NCBI RefSeq assembly: GCF_002218065.1
Contig: NZ_BDUB01000001.1
Location: 5,330,979 to 5,394,978 of the forward strand
DNA from: Nodularia sp. NIES-3585
Lineage (GTDB): Bacteria > Cyanobacteriota > Cyanobacteriia > Cyanobacteriales > Nostocaceae
Length of the DNA: 64,000 nucleotides
Direction of reading: 5' to 3'
Of this stretch, positions 26,879 to 34,619 are shown in pieces. A program made the position numbers and the translations under genes. Each line of letters begins with the position of its first letter. The first letter of the stretch is position 1. The notes below the pieces were generated by a model. The model was not told the origin of the DNA. It saw only the letters and a list, made by a program, of their open reading frames with translations, and searched no databases.

Positions 26879-27556
26879 ATGTTCAGAAAAATTGTCTTTG
26901 GTTTAATATGGCTGGGATTTCTGACTTATGCGTTTATCTTTGCTCCCCCCGATCAACCTGATACATTCGAGTTAATTCAAAATCTTTCCCTTGGTAATTG
27001 GCAAGGTATTAACCCCCTAGTCATCGCATTATTCAACCTCATGGGCATCTGGCCGGTAATTTACAGTGCAGTCTTGTTTATTGATGGTAGAGGGCAAAAA
27101 ATCCGGGCTTGGCCATTTGCTACAGCTTCTTTTGCCGTCGGGGCTTTTGCTTTATTGCCTTACTTAGCTTTACGGGAACCAAATCAGGAGTTTTTCGGTA
27201 AAAAGAATCTCTGGCTGAAATTGCTAGATTCTCGTGTGACTGGTTTGATTTTGACTATCGCCGCAGTAATCCTAGTCCGCTATGGTTTACAAGGAGACTG
27301 GGGAAACTTTGTGCAGCAATGGCAAACCAGCCGCTTCATCCATGTGATGAGTTTAGATTTCTGCCTACTTTCTCTATTATTTCCCGCATTATTGGGAGAC
27401 GACATGGCACGTCGGGTTGTCAAAAATCAGCCATTCTTCTGGTTCATAGCGTTAATTCCCCTATTCGGCCCGTTGATTTATTTATGTGTGCGCCCAGCTT
27501 TACCAGAAGCAGAAGTCAAGACAGTATTGAGTCAGGAACAATCAGCAACTAACTAA
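26879..27556 (+). CDS. Conserved membrane protein, DUF2834-like
   Basis: A polytopic protein of about 225 residues with roughly five or six hydrophobic segments (for example IVFGLIWLGFLTYAFIF, PLVIALFNLMGIWPVIY and FFWFIALIPLFGPLIYL). Similar proteins are conserved in cyanobacteria and plant chloroplasts, function unknown. The ATG at 26879 has GGA seven bases upstream; a GTG at 26870 is an alternative. Probably cotranscribed with hrcA, although no functional link is known. Confidence 0.7.
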   Translation: MFRKIVFGLIWLGFLTYAFIFAPPDQPDTFELIQNLSLGNWQGINPLVIALFNLMGIWPVIYSAVLFIDGRGQKIRAWPFATASFAVGAFALLPYLALREPNQEFFGKKNLWLKLLDSRVTGLILTIAAVILVRYGLQGDWGNFVQQWQTSRFIHVMSLDFCLLSLLFPALLGDDMARRVVKNQPFFWFIALIPLFGPLIYLCVRPALPEAEVKTVLSQEQSATN

Positions 27557-27609
27557 TTTAATTCTTAACGGTGCGTTGCGCTGGGCGACAACACACTCTA
27601 CATGAAAAG

Positions 27610-28389
27610 TTAGAACTTTGCATTAAACATTCTATAAATTTCCGGTAACTGCCACCAAGGAATATGGGGGTATTCGTGATGTTCATAATGGTAACCAAAA
27701 TGGTAACAAGTTATGAATGACCACCAAATTGGACGGCTGATAGTGTGGGAACGATGGGGGTCTTTATAACCTTCTACCGGCTCACTATGGGGTAGAAAAG
27801 TTCCAAAATAAAATAATTGTAAGGAACTTAAAATTGATGGCATTACCCAAAAATAAGTAAGATTATCCTCTGGAAGATGCAATATATATTTGGCGATGTT
27901 AAAAATAATAGTTAATGTGATAATCTGTCGCCAACTCCAGTAACCCTTCATAAAATATAAATACCAAGCCACAAAGTTTTTATGCTTACCATTATGAAAA
28001 TCTGGATCTGTTTGACTGGCTGGATTATGGTGATGTAACCAATGCTTTTTTAAAAGTTTTGGGTAGGATAAAAGACCATAAAGAAATAAGCATAAAGAGC
28101 CAATGAAATGGTTGATTTTGGGACTTTTGGGAAAAACTACCCCATGCATGGCATCATGAGCTGTAATAAATAATCCTGTATATAAAAATGTTTGCCAAAA
28201 TATGATCGGCAAGAACATCCAAAATTTGAATTGGGATATATCAATATAAAGTAACAAACCCAGGCTAATCGCCCATAGACTAATAATGGCGATCGCCATA
28301 AAAATGCCCCCAAACGGGGATTTATTTTTCACTACTGGGGTGGTAGTAATTTTTATTTGAGGTAATGGTGGTTGTTCTAACTGGATCAC
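27610..28389 (-). CDS. crtW: Beta-carotene ketolase CrtW
   Basis: Membrane di-iron oxygenase that adds 4-keto groups to beta-carotene, giving echinenone and canthaxanthin. The 259-residue protein has the histidine boxes HDAMH at 78-82, HWLHHH with a following TDPDFH near 115-130, and HYEHHEYPH near 238-246, separated by hydrophobic helices. The length matches Nostoc CrtW. It stands 300 bases from a high-light-inducible protein gene on the same strand; both serve photoprotection. Confidence 0.93.
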   Translation of the reverse strand: MIQLEQPPLPQIKITTTPVVKNKSPFGGIFMAIAIISLWAISLGLLLYIDISQFKFWMFLPIIFWQTFLYTGLFITAHDAMHGVVFPKSPKINHFIGSLCLFLYGLLSYPKLLKKHWLHHHNPASQTDPDFHNGKHKNFVAWYLYFMKGYWSWRQIITLTIIFNIAKYILHLPEDNLTYFWVMPSILSSLQLFYFGTFLPHSEPVEGYKDPHRSHTISRPIWWSFITCYHFGYHYEHHEYPHIPWWQLPEIYRMFNAKF

Positions 28390-28685
28390 GCTTTTACTCC
28401 GCGTAGCATTCAGGTGAAAATTTCAAAATATAGTTATGGAAAGGCACTCAGCATTAGCCAAAAACCAATTTTAGTGGTAAGCGTTCTGCACTAGGCAGGG
28501 GAGCATCCCAAAGTGTGTAGAAATATTAAAATAACTTAATTATTATTACACATTAATCGCTATACCAAAAACTGTTTTCAGCTAAGAGAACAGGTAATGG
28601 GGGTGAAGACACTGTTTATTACCCGTAGCACCCAGTATTTTCTCGTAAATATGTTGTCACCAGTTCCAGTCTAAAACTCAAAAGC

Positions 28686-28883
28686 TCAGTATGAGTCCAG
28701 AAAATTGTGTAATTGCCGCACTATGCTGTAGCCATTAAGATCACAAAATAAGTAAGCGACAAAACCAATCATCGCCCAGCGACCATTCCAAACTTCAGAT
28801 TGAGGCGTAAACCCAAATTTCAAAGCATTACGATCTTTGCCGTTGTAAGCGGTTTCAGTGGCATCCTTAGGGTAAAGTCCCAT
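28686..28883 (-). CDS. hli: High-light-inducible protein (HliP/SCP)
   Basis: One-helix chlorophyll-binding stress protein of 65 residues. The core FGFTPQSEVWNGRWAM contains the conserved Glu and Asn/Arg chlorophyll ligands (E-x-x-N-G-R) of the LHC superfamily, followed by the single membrane helix. I chose the ATG at 28881-28883, preceded by AAGGAA, rather than an ATG 27 codons upstream. HliPs protect photosystem II assembly intermediates and bind carotenoids. Confidence 0.9.
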   Translation of the reverse strand: MGLYPKDATETAYNGKDRNALKFGFTPQSEVWNGRWAMIGFVAYLFCDLNGYSIVRQLHNFLDSY

Positions 28884-29218
28884 TATCAATTTCCTTGAAA
28901 TAATCAGAATACCTTTTTTATAGTATTTACCTGCACATTTAGTGGTATCTGTCTCTAGTGCCAAAGTGTAAGCAAGTCTAAAGGATGAATTTTTTAGATT
29001 TAAGCTATTCCTATTAAGAATTGAACCCGCTATAATTTCGGTATTTTAAATATCCTAAATTTCGGTTCACTAAAATAATTTATAAATGCCGTAACACTGA
29101 CAATCGGAGTAAAAGAAACTTTTCAGATGTCATAAAAAATCTAACGAAAGTTAGAAGGTTTCGTGAGTGTTGTTATCCAAACTAATAGATAAATGGGATT
29201 ATATTTATAATTAAAAAT
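28884..29218. other. Intergenic region, nothing recognised
   Basis: 335 AT-rich bases between divergent hli and SDR genes. It must contain both promoters, but no motif could be assigned with confidence. Confidence 0.4.
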
Positions 29219-30037
29219 ATGGCTCCTACAGTATTAATTACAGGTGCATCTCAAGGCATTGGCAAAGCAACGGCTATTTTATTTTCCCGAAAAGGTTATA
29301 ATCTCGTACTTACAGCGCGTCAAGCTGACACATTGGCAGGCACAGCCCAAGAGGTGCAAAACTTTGGTCATCCCGCACCATTAACTATTACTTGCGATGT
29401 CAAAGATCCATCTCAGGTAGAGATATTAGTGCAGACAGCATTGGAAAATTATGCTGATATCGATGTGTTGGTAAATAATGCCGGGATATTTGCATCAGGG
29501 CCAGTAGAACAATTTTCGCTCAATGATTGGCACGAAGTTATAGACACTAACCTTTGGGGATATATTCATACTATTCATGCCCTTTTACCCCATTTTCTGC
29601 AACGGGGAAGGGGAACCATAGTTAATGTTAGTTCTATTGGCGGTAAAGTACCTACGGCTTACTTGGTTCCTTACTGTACGAGTAAGTTTGCGGTGACAGG
29701 GTTAACGGAAACACTGCAAGCGGAATTACAACCAAAAGGTATTCAAGTTTGTGGGATTTATCCAAATTTAATTAAGAGTAGCTTTATGGAACGGGCAGTT
29801 TTTCGAGGTCAGGATGAAAAAGAAATCCAAACTCGGAGGGAACAGCTTGAGAATGTGCTGAAAACTCCTGTAGTGGAGAAGCCGGAAGATGTCGCCAATG
29901 CTATTTGGGATGCAGTCCAGCATCAAAAGTCAGATGTGATGGTTGGTTCTGCTAATGTGTCTCAGGGTTTATATCGTTTATTTCCTGGTTTAATGAAGTG
30001 GGTTTCTCGGCAAACTTTGAAAAATCAAGATAATTAA
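29219..30037 (+). CDS. SDR family oxidoreductase
   Basis: Classical short-chain dehydrogenase of 272 residues. It has the cofactor motif TGASQGIG at 8-15, CDVKD near 60, NNAG near 87, NVSS near 140 and YCTSK with the catalytic Tyr and Lys near 155. The C-terminal region (VEKPEDVANAIWDAV) is typical of the ketoreductase-like subgroup. Substrate unknown. It is followed after 77 bases by the GG-leader peptide gene in the same direction. Confidence 0.88.
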   Translation: MAPTVLITGASQGIGKATAILFSRKGYNLVLTARQADTLAGTAQEVQNFGHPAPLTITCDVKDPSQVEILVQTALENYADIDVLVNNAGIFASGPVEQFSLNDWHEVIDTNLWGYIHTIHALLPHFLQRGRGTIVNVSSIGGKVPTAYLVPYCTSKFAVTGLTETLQAELQPKGIQVCGIYPNLIKSSFMERAVFRGQDEKEIQTRREQLENVLKTPVVEKPEDVANAIWDAVQHQKSDVMVGSANVSQGLYRLFPGLMKWVSRQTLKNQDN

Positions 30038-30114
30038 CCAATACCGTTGCCAATTTATGCGGGTTCAACGGCTGTAAAAACAAACGGGATGAATACGACT
30101 TAAGGAATTAATTT

Positions 30115-30330
30115 ATGAAAAATGAAAATTTATACTCTATGTTCTTCTTTGACCTAACTTTAGTGGAGCAAGAACTTTTATCTGGTGGACAAAAACCAGA
30201 TGATGAGAATGGTGATTTCGATAAATCCAAAGAGAAGGAGAAACAGAAGGATAAAAATATTACAAATTTTTTGATTGCTCAAAAGGATATAAGTGGGTCG
30301 GTGGAAATAAACTTAACTATAAGTATGTAA
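30115..30330 (+). CDS. Double-glycine leader peptide (putative secreted or modified peptide precursor)
   Basis: A 71-residue product with a short leader ending LVEQELLSGG (residues 16-25), the double-glycine signal cut by C39-peptidase ABC transporters in bacteriocin and RiPP export. The 46-residue remainder is very acidic and lysine-rich (DDENGDFDKSKEKEKQKDK) and then becomes more hydrophobic. It has no cysteines. AAGGA lies 8 bases before the ATG, so it is probably translated. No transporter or modifying enzyme is intact nearby; a truncated GNAT gene follows 54 bases later. Confidence 0.65.
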   Translation: MKNENLYSMFFFDLTLVEQELLSGGQKPDDENGDFDKSKEKEKQKDKNITNFLIAQKDISGSVEINLTISM

Positions 30331-30384
30331 GCAAAACTAAGGATAATTTTCCATATTTATGCTATCAGCGATCGCTCATAGTGG

Positions 30385-30723
30385 GTGTTTGTGCGATCGC
30401 TCCTCTTTTCCCTCAAGAATGTTGGATTATGGGCTTTACTTGATAAGTTTTTTAAACTAATGCACCGAAATGACCCAACAAATTACCAGAAAAAAGAGCT
30501 AGGTAGTTATGTTTTAAGTTATATTATTGACTTAGCTAAAACCAAAGGTATCAAAAAGATTTATGGAGCTTTAACTCATCAGGATATTAAATCTAATCCA
30601 AATTTAATTAATTGGTATCAAAAATATGGTTTTAAGATAGAAGCCCCAACTTATGAAGAAGTCTCAACAGCTAAATATAGAATTTGCCTCTATTTAGATG
30701 AATTATTAAATTATGTCCTATGA
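30385..30723 (+). pseudogene. GNAT acetyltransferase, N-terminally truncated
   Basis: The C-terminal half of a GNAT fold is recognisable: motif A-like YQKKELGSYVLSYIIDLAK, then NPNLINWYQKYGFKI. The 60-80 residues expected before motif A are missing and replaced by sequence containing a HIP1 site that reads like intergenic DNA. It starts at a GTG without a good ribosome site. Most likely a remnant, perhaps once cotranscribed with the upstream leader-peptide gene. Confidence 0.6.
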
Positions 30724-30842
30724 AGTAATAAATAGATTAAACTTGCAAATGTAGGATGCTCCCATTTTCTCCTATATTTATTAGCATTTTTTCAAATTCT
30801 TGTGGTTGAGTAGTAAGCTAAAGATTAAGCGATTTATTTGGA

Positions 30843-31154
30843 ATGGCTATGAAAAATCAACCAAAATCTCTTGTAAATGACTTAGAACAAGTTTATAGTC
30901 AGGATATTCAGACAATAACCAGTTTGTTAGCTCAAATAACAAACCGTAATCCAGATGAGATTAAACCACACTTGGATGCCATGCTTAAGATGTTAGTACA
31001 ACCACAGGGTGAGCGTCCTTTCTATGAAACTGCCACCCCTCAAGAGTGGGTAACAGCATTTCAAGAGTGGGTAGAAAGCCATCGAGAACTTAACCTTCCA
31101 ACACTTTCAGAGGCAGCCATTAGCCGAGAAAGTATTTATGGAGAGCGAGGTTAA
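30843..31154 (+). CDS. Probable antitoxin partner of a truncated VapC
   Basis: A 103-residue helical protein (for example DLEQVYSQDIQTITSLL and TPQEWVTAFQEWVES) that I do not recognise by domain. It is called an antitoxin from context: its TAA stop is followed at once by GTG CCG TAT, the start of a PIN-domain VapC toxin that breaks off after 20 codons. Cyanobacterial VapC genes often follow an upstream antitoxin with zero spacing like this. Confidence 0.45.
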   Translation: MAMKNQPKSLVNDLEQVYSQDIQTITSLLAQITNRNPDEIKPHLDAMLKMLVQPQGERPFYETATPQEWVTAFQEWVESHRELNLPTLSEAAISRESIYGERG

Positions 31155-31217
31155 GTGCCGTATCTTGTAGATACTAATGTCTTATTAAGGAGTGTAGACC
31201 TTAGACAATTATCGTGA
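31155..31217 (+). pseudogene. VapC (PIN-domain) toxin stub
   Basis: The frame reads VPYLVDTNVLLRSVD and then ends in TGA at 31215-31217. YLVDTNVLL is the first strand of a PIN nuclease, with the first catalytic Asp. The remaining 110 or so residues are gone, so no toxin can be made. Its GTG directly abuts the stop of the preceding gene, and its 3' end overlaps the stop of the convergent SRPBCC gene. Confidence 0.7.
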
Positions 31218-31658
31218 TTCACACTCGCGTTTTGTGACATGGTGACGATAGCGAAACATCGCTTCTAATTGCGCTTGTATTAGCCAACCACTGACAAATT
31301 CAACTACGACTCCACCGGGCATAGAGAAAGAAACAGCATCAGTTAACTTGGTTTTACCATTTTCTGGGCTAAATTCATGTCGATGTACCCAAGACTCAAA
31401 AGGCCCAGATATCTGTTCGTCGATAAACAGGCGATTCTTTTCATATTCAGTGTGTCGCGCTAACCAAGTTAAAGGTAATAGCCCTAAAAACAAACGAAAT
31501 TCAGTGATAGCGCCCACTTCTAAGCCGCCTTCACGACGAATTACTTGCACTGGTTGCCAAGGTGGGTTGAGTAGTTGCAAAATATCTGGTCTTTCGTGGA
31601 ATTTCCACACTACTTCGACTGGCGCATTAATGACTGAGGAATGTTGAAATTGCAGCAT
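31209..31658 (-). CDS. SRPBCC (START-like) family protein
   Basis: A 149-residue helix-grip fold protein. It begins QFQHSSVINAPVEVVWKFHERPD, the standard first strand and helix of the SRPBCC/polyketide-cyclase-like family, and includes EFSPENGKTKLTDAVSFSMPGG. These proteins bind hydrophobic ligands; substrate unknown. Its C-terminus overlaps the VapC stub on the other strand. It is separated from the CPXCG gene by 20 bases and may be the last gene of the radical SAM operon. Confidence 0.82.
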   Translation of the reverse strand: MLQFQHSSVINAPVEVVWKFHERPDILQLLNPPWQPVQVIRREGGLEVGAITEFRLFLGLLPLTWLARHTEYEKNRLFIDEQISGPFESWVHRHEFSPENGKTKLTDAVSFSMPGGVVVEFVSGWLIQAQLEAMFRYRHHVTKRECESR

Positions 31659-31678
31659 GGAAAGAAAAAACGTAAAAT

Positions 31679-31867
31679 TTAGCTTTCGCAGTCAGTTGAA
31701 ATCTCTATATCTAGGGTATCTTCATCAACCGATACATACAAAATATTCGGGTTACAGCAAACTTGACAATCTTCTACATAGGATTGTTGTGAACCGGCAC
31801 TCAAATCGATAAAAGTTAAGTTGGGTTCGCCGCAATAAGCGCAGTAGTACTCAGCAGTATTTTGCAT
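31679..31867 (-). CDS. CPXCG-motif cysteine-rich protein
   Basis: A 62-residue zinc-ribbon-like protein with CAYC (residues 9-12) and CQVC (34-37) plus further acidic C-terminal residues, matching the bacterial Cys-rich CPXCG family. It probably binds one metal ion; role unknown. Its start overlaps the end of the upstream radical SAM gene by 17 bases, which suggests translational coupling. Confidence 0.82.
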   Translation of the reverse strand: MQNTAEYYCAYCGEPNLTFIDLSAGSQQSYVEDCQVCCNPNILYVSVDEDTLDIEISTDCES

Positions 31868-33506
31868 TTAATGGCTGTAGTTCTGGGGGGGTTGAGTTGA
31901 AATGACTGGTAGCTTCCGCCAAGTGCTTTAGTAGTGTAGACTGTGGCAGCGGTCCTTGCAAGTGATTCCAAGGTAAGACTTGTTCTGTTGACCAGTTGCT
32001 GTGAACGTAATACTCTAAATCGGGTATTTGTCCTTTGAGTTGTTTAAAGGCGCGTTTGTAGCTACCTAAAGAATCACCGAATTCACGGGTTAATTCTAGC
32101 AGTTGGGATAGTCGGCGATCGCCTCTCGATATCAAAGCCTGTATAATTGACCAATTATAGCTTTCCGGACGAAATTCTATCCCTTGGGGTTTTAGCTGTT
32201 TTTGTAGCATCTGTAACCGCTTTTCAGCTTGGCGATTTACCCCAAACCATTGAAATGGCGTGTGTGCCTTGGGAACAAATGTACTACATCCAAATGTTAA
32301 CCGCAATCCTGGGGCAGCTTTTTTAATATTCCGCATCATCGCCACAGTTTGCTCTAAATCTTCTGGTTCTTCACCGGGAATACCTGCCATACCGTAGAGT
32401 TTCAAGGCTTTTAAACCTCCAGCCTTGGCATTGATAGCAGCTTGGATGATTTCATCATTATGCAGCTTTTTGTTGACGATTTGGCGGAGTTTTTCGGAAC
32501 CACTCTCTACAGCAATTGTAAGCGATCGCGTGTCTCGTTTCGCCAAAGTTTCGGCAAGCTGCACAGTTACAGTATTGGTTCGCACCGAGGCGATACTCAA
32601 ACGCACATCATCATATTTGGGCTGACTAATATAATCTAACAAAGCCTCAAACTCTGGGTGTTGAGTCACAGAAGCCCCCAATAAACCCAAGCGGTTTGTC
32701 ACAGCTAACCCTTTTTCAATGGCGGGAATTAACGACTCTTCCAGGCTGGCTGTTCTAAAAGGTAAAGTCAGATAACTCGCCATACAGAAGCGGCACATTT
32801 CAGGACAACTCCGCACCACTTCCACCATATAAATATTTTCCCATGCGGCTTTTTCTGTCACCACAGTAGATGTAGATAAAGTATTTCCTCGGAAAGTCTG
32901 CTTCTGCACCACTGCGGGAACTTCCGGGAAAATCGGCTTAATTGACTTTAACTCACCATCTTTTGCCTGATATTCCACCTCATACAAACTAGGAACATAA
33001 ATTCCTGGTACTTGCGCTAGTGCTTTGAGTTGAATTTCTCTAGAAGCGTTTCTGACTTCTTTGTAAGTTTCAATAAAATTAGGCAGCAGATTTTCCCCAT
33101 CACCGAGTAAAATGATGTCAAAAAATTCGGCAAAAGGTTCTGGGTTAGCAGTGAGAACAGGACCACCCCCAAAAATTATCGGGTGGGAATCATTGCGAGA
33201 AGTAGCCCGGATGGGAATGTCTAAAGATTCCAGTAAATTTAAAATATTGACATAATCGAGTTCCCAGGAGATGGAAAATCCCACAATTTCCGGGTTTCTC
33301 GGTAGTTGTTCCTGAATATCGGTAAATAAGCGACTCACCTGCACATCTTCACGCATGGCTAAAGTAGCCCACACCACCTGATAGCCGAGGCTAGTAATAC
33401 CCACTGTGTACTCGTTGGGAAAGGCGAAAATTAGCGGGATAGCATCGTTATTGGGGGTTGTGGGGGTAAATAGGAGGCGTTCAGAGGCAAATAGAGATGA
33501 TGTCAC
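31851..33506 (-). CDS. B12-binding-type radical SAM protein (TIGR03960-like)
   Basis: A 551-residue protein with an N-terminal cobalamin-binding-like Rossmann domain and a radical SAM domain starting near 230. The iron-sulfur motif is CPEMCRFC (C-x3-C-x2-C), followed by FRTASLEESL. The C-terminal part includes FVPKAHTPFQW, found in this protein family. The family is broadly conserved in cyanobacteria and others and often precedes a DUF2344 domain involved in tRNA or other modification; here that domain is not fused. The substrate is not known. Confidence 0.85.
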   Translation of the reverse strand: MTSSLFASERLLFTPTTPNNDAIPLIFAFPNEYTVGITSLGYQVVWATLAMREDVQVSRLFTDIQEQLPRNPEIVGFSISWELDYVNILNLLESLDIPIRATSRNDSHPIIFGGGPVLTANPEPFAEFFDIILLGDGENLLPNFIETYKEVRNASREIQLKALAQVPGIYVPSLYEVEYQAKDGELKSIKPIFPEVPAVVQKQTFRGNTLSTSTVVTEKAAWENIYMVEVVRSCPEMCRFCMASYLTLPFRTASLEESLIPAIEKGLAVTNRLGLLGASVTQHPEFEALLDYISQPKYDDVRLSIASVRTNTVTVQLAETLAKRDTRSLTIAVESGSEKLRQIVNKKLHNDEIIQAAINAKAGGLKALKLYGMAGIPGEEPEDLEQTVAMMRNIKKAAPGLRLTFGCSTFVPKAHTPFQWFGVNRQAEKRLQMLQKQLKPQGIEFRPESYNWSIIQALISRGDRRLSQLLELTREFGDSLGSYKRAFKQLKGQIPDLEYYVHSNWSTEQVLPWNHLQGPLPQSTLLKHLAEATSHFNSTPPELQPLNAKYC

Positions 33507-33527
33507 AGGTATTTATTAGGAGCAAGT

Positions 33528-33782
33528 TTATCTATATTTAATTTTAAGCCATAGAATTATGAAGTTGAAAAATAAGGTGAAGCTGTTAGCCAGAATAATT
33601 GGTAAGGATTTCAGATAAATTCCATATATTAACCATAAAAACAGACCACTTATAAATGTAATCAGCATCAGGTAAGATACATCTTTTGCTGATTTGCTTT
33701 GCCATGTTTTCAACATTTGGGGTAAGAATGCGCTGGTTGTTAAAGTTGCAGCCAATAGTCCTAATATTGTGACCAATTCCAT
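33528..33782 (-). CDS. SemiSWEET sugar transporter
   Basis: An 84-residue three-helix PQ-loop protein. FLPQMLKTWQSKSAKDVSY contains the PQ motif, and TFISGLFLWLIYGIYLKS is the second helix region. It dimerises to form a small sugar uniporter. Length is normal. It lies 21 bases upstream of the radical SAM gene on the same strand. Confidence 0.9.
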   Translation of the reverse strand: MELVTILGLLAATLTTSAFLPQMLKTWQSKSAKDVSYLMLITFISGLFLWLIYGIYLKSLPIILANSFTLFFNFIILWLKIKYR

Positions 33783-33837
33783 ATATGTTAGGTTGTAATA
33801 TATAGGAATTATATCTGAGTTTTAAAATTACTTTTTA

Positions 33838-33927
33838 AACGTTAGCGTAGCTTGCGCGTAGCGCATACCGCCAAGTCGCCCGCGCGCAGCGATGCCCGCA
33901 AGGGCTGTAGAGCGCCAAGAGCGAAAG
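33838..33927. repeat. GC-rich palindromic interspersed sequence
   Basis: A stretch of nested short palindromes (GCGTAGCTTGCGCGTAGCGC, then CGCGCGCAGCGATGC) in otherwise AT-rich DNA. Related words (CGCGTAGCG, GCGCAGCGTATGCCC) recur at about 15165, 39868 and 63895. It has the look of the short GC-rich repeats of Nostocales and no coding capacity. Confidence 0.5.
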
Positions 33928-33968
33928 TAATATTTCTGTCTTTCAAAGATTGCTAAAAGTCTCAATGT

Positions 33969-34619
33969 CTACAATAATATAATTTTTTCTAGATGCGTTA
34001 ACCATTTATCAAAATGCTGACACTGTTGACGAATTATATCTAGTCCTATATCTATGGCAATTAGAGATCCATGTAATGGTTTATCAGAGCTAGGACAGCA
34101 ACTAATAATTCTTTTGGATGGTGCTGTCATCGGACTTTCATTGATATGTTCAGGCGAAGGAAATTTTTCACGCTCACGCTGTAGCTGGTCTACTATACTT
34201 TGACCAAACCATCCCTTAAAAGCATTGGGATTACTGTACAATAGTCCCTCAAACTCATGTACTAATAAATTGGGGATAAAATTTTTGTGTCCAATATCTG
34301 CGCTCATTTTTTGTTCTAGATATTCAGCCTTTCTGAATGGGTCATTAGTATTTGGTAAAGTATCTTTTCCTGGAAAATCTTGGGGTAATGCATACAAATC
34401 GAACATTGTAGTCACGAATGCTGAACTATCTTCCGAGCATTTTCTGTGCAATTGCTTTTTGATTTTCTCATAGCTGACTATACCACCTTTACTTGTTGAG
34501 CTAGTTCGCACCAAGATGGGATTCAGGTAAATATTTTGTCGCTGAAAGTGGTCATAAAGTAATTCTCTGACAAAAGTTTCTTCTGTTTGTCCTTCCACAA
34601 AAATATTGACTCGCATCAT
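33969..34619 (-). CDS. DUF4276 family protein (TOPRIM-like), paired with ATPase
   Basis: A 216-residue protein beginning VNIFVEGQTEETFVRELL, with the EGQTEE motif that defines DUF4276 and resembles the acidic motif of TOPRIM/OLD-type nucleases. LLVHEFEGLLYSNP lies near residue 118. Its ATG overlaps the TGA of the upstream ATPase gene (34616-34619), so the two are translationally coupled. ATPase plus DUF4276 pairs are frequent near defence genes. The role in phage resistance is an inference. Confidence 0.8.
   Translation of the reverse strand: MMRVNIFVEGQTEETFVRELLYDHFQRQNIYLNPILVRTSSTSKGGIVSYEKIKKQLHRKCSEDSSAFVTTMFDLYALPQDFPGKDTLPNTNDPFRKAEYLEQKMSADIGHKNFIPNLLVHEFEGLLYSNPNAFKGWFGQSIVDQLQREREKFPSPEHINESPMTAPSKRIISCCPSSDKPLHGSLIAIDIGLDIIRQQCQHFDKWLTHLEKIILL

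Noticed and set aside
33838-33927. GC-rich stretch considered as a possible structured RNA
   Set aside because: The sequence words recur at unrelated places in the window, which fits dispersed repeats rather than a specific RNA gene.
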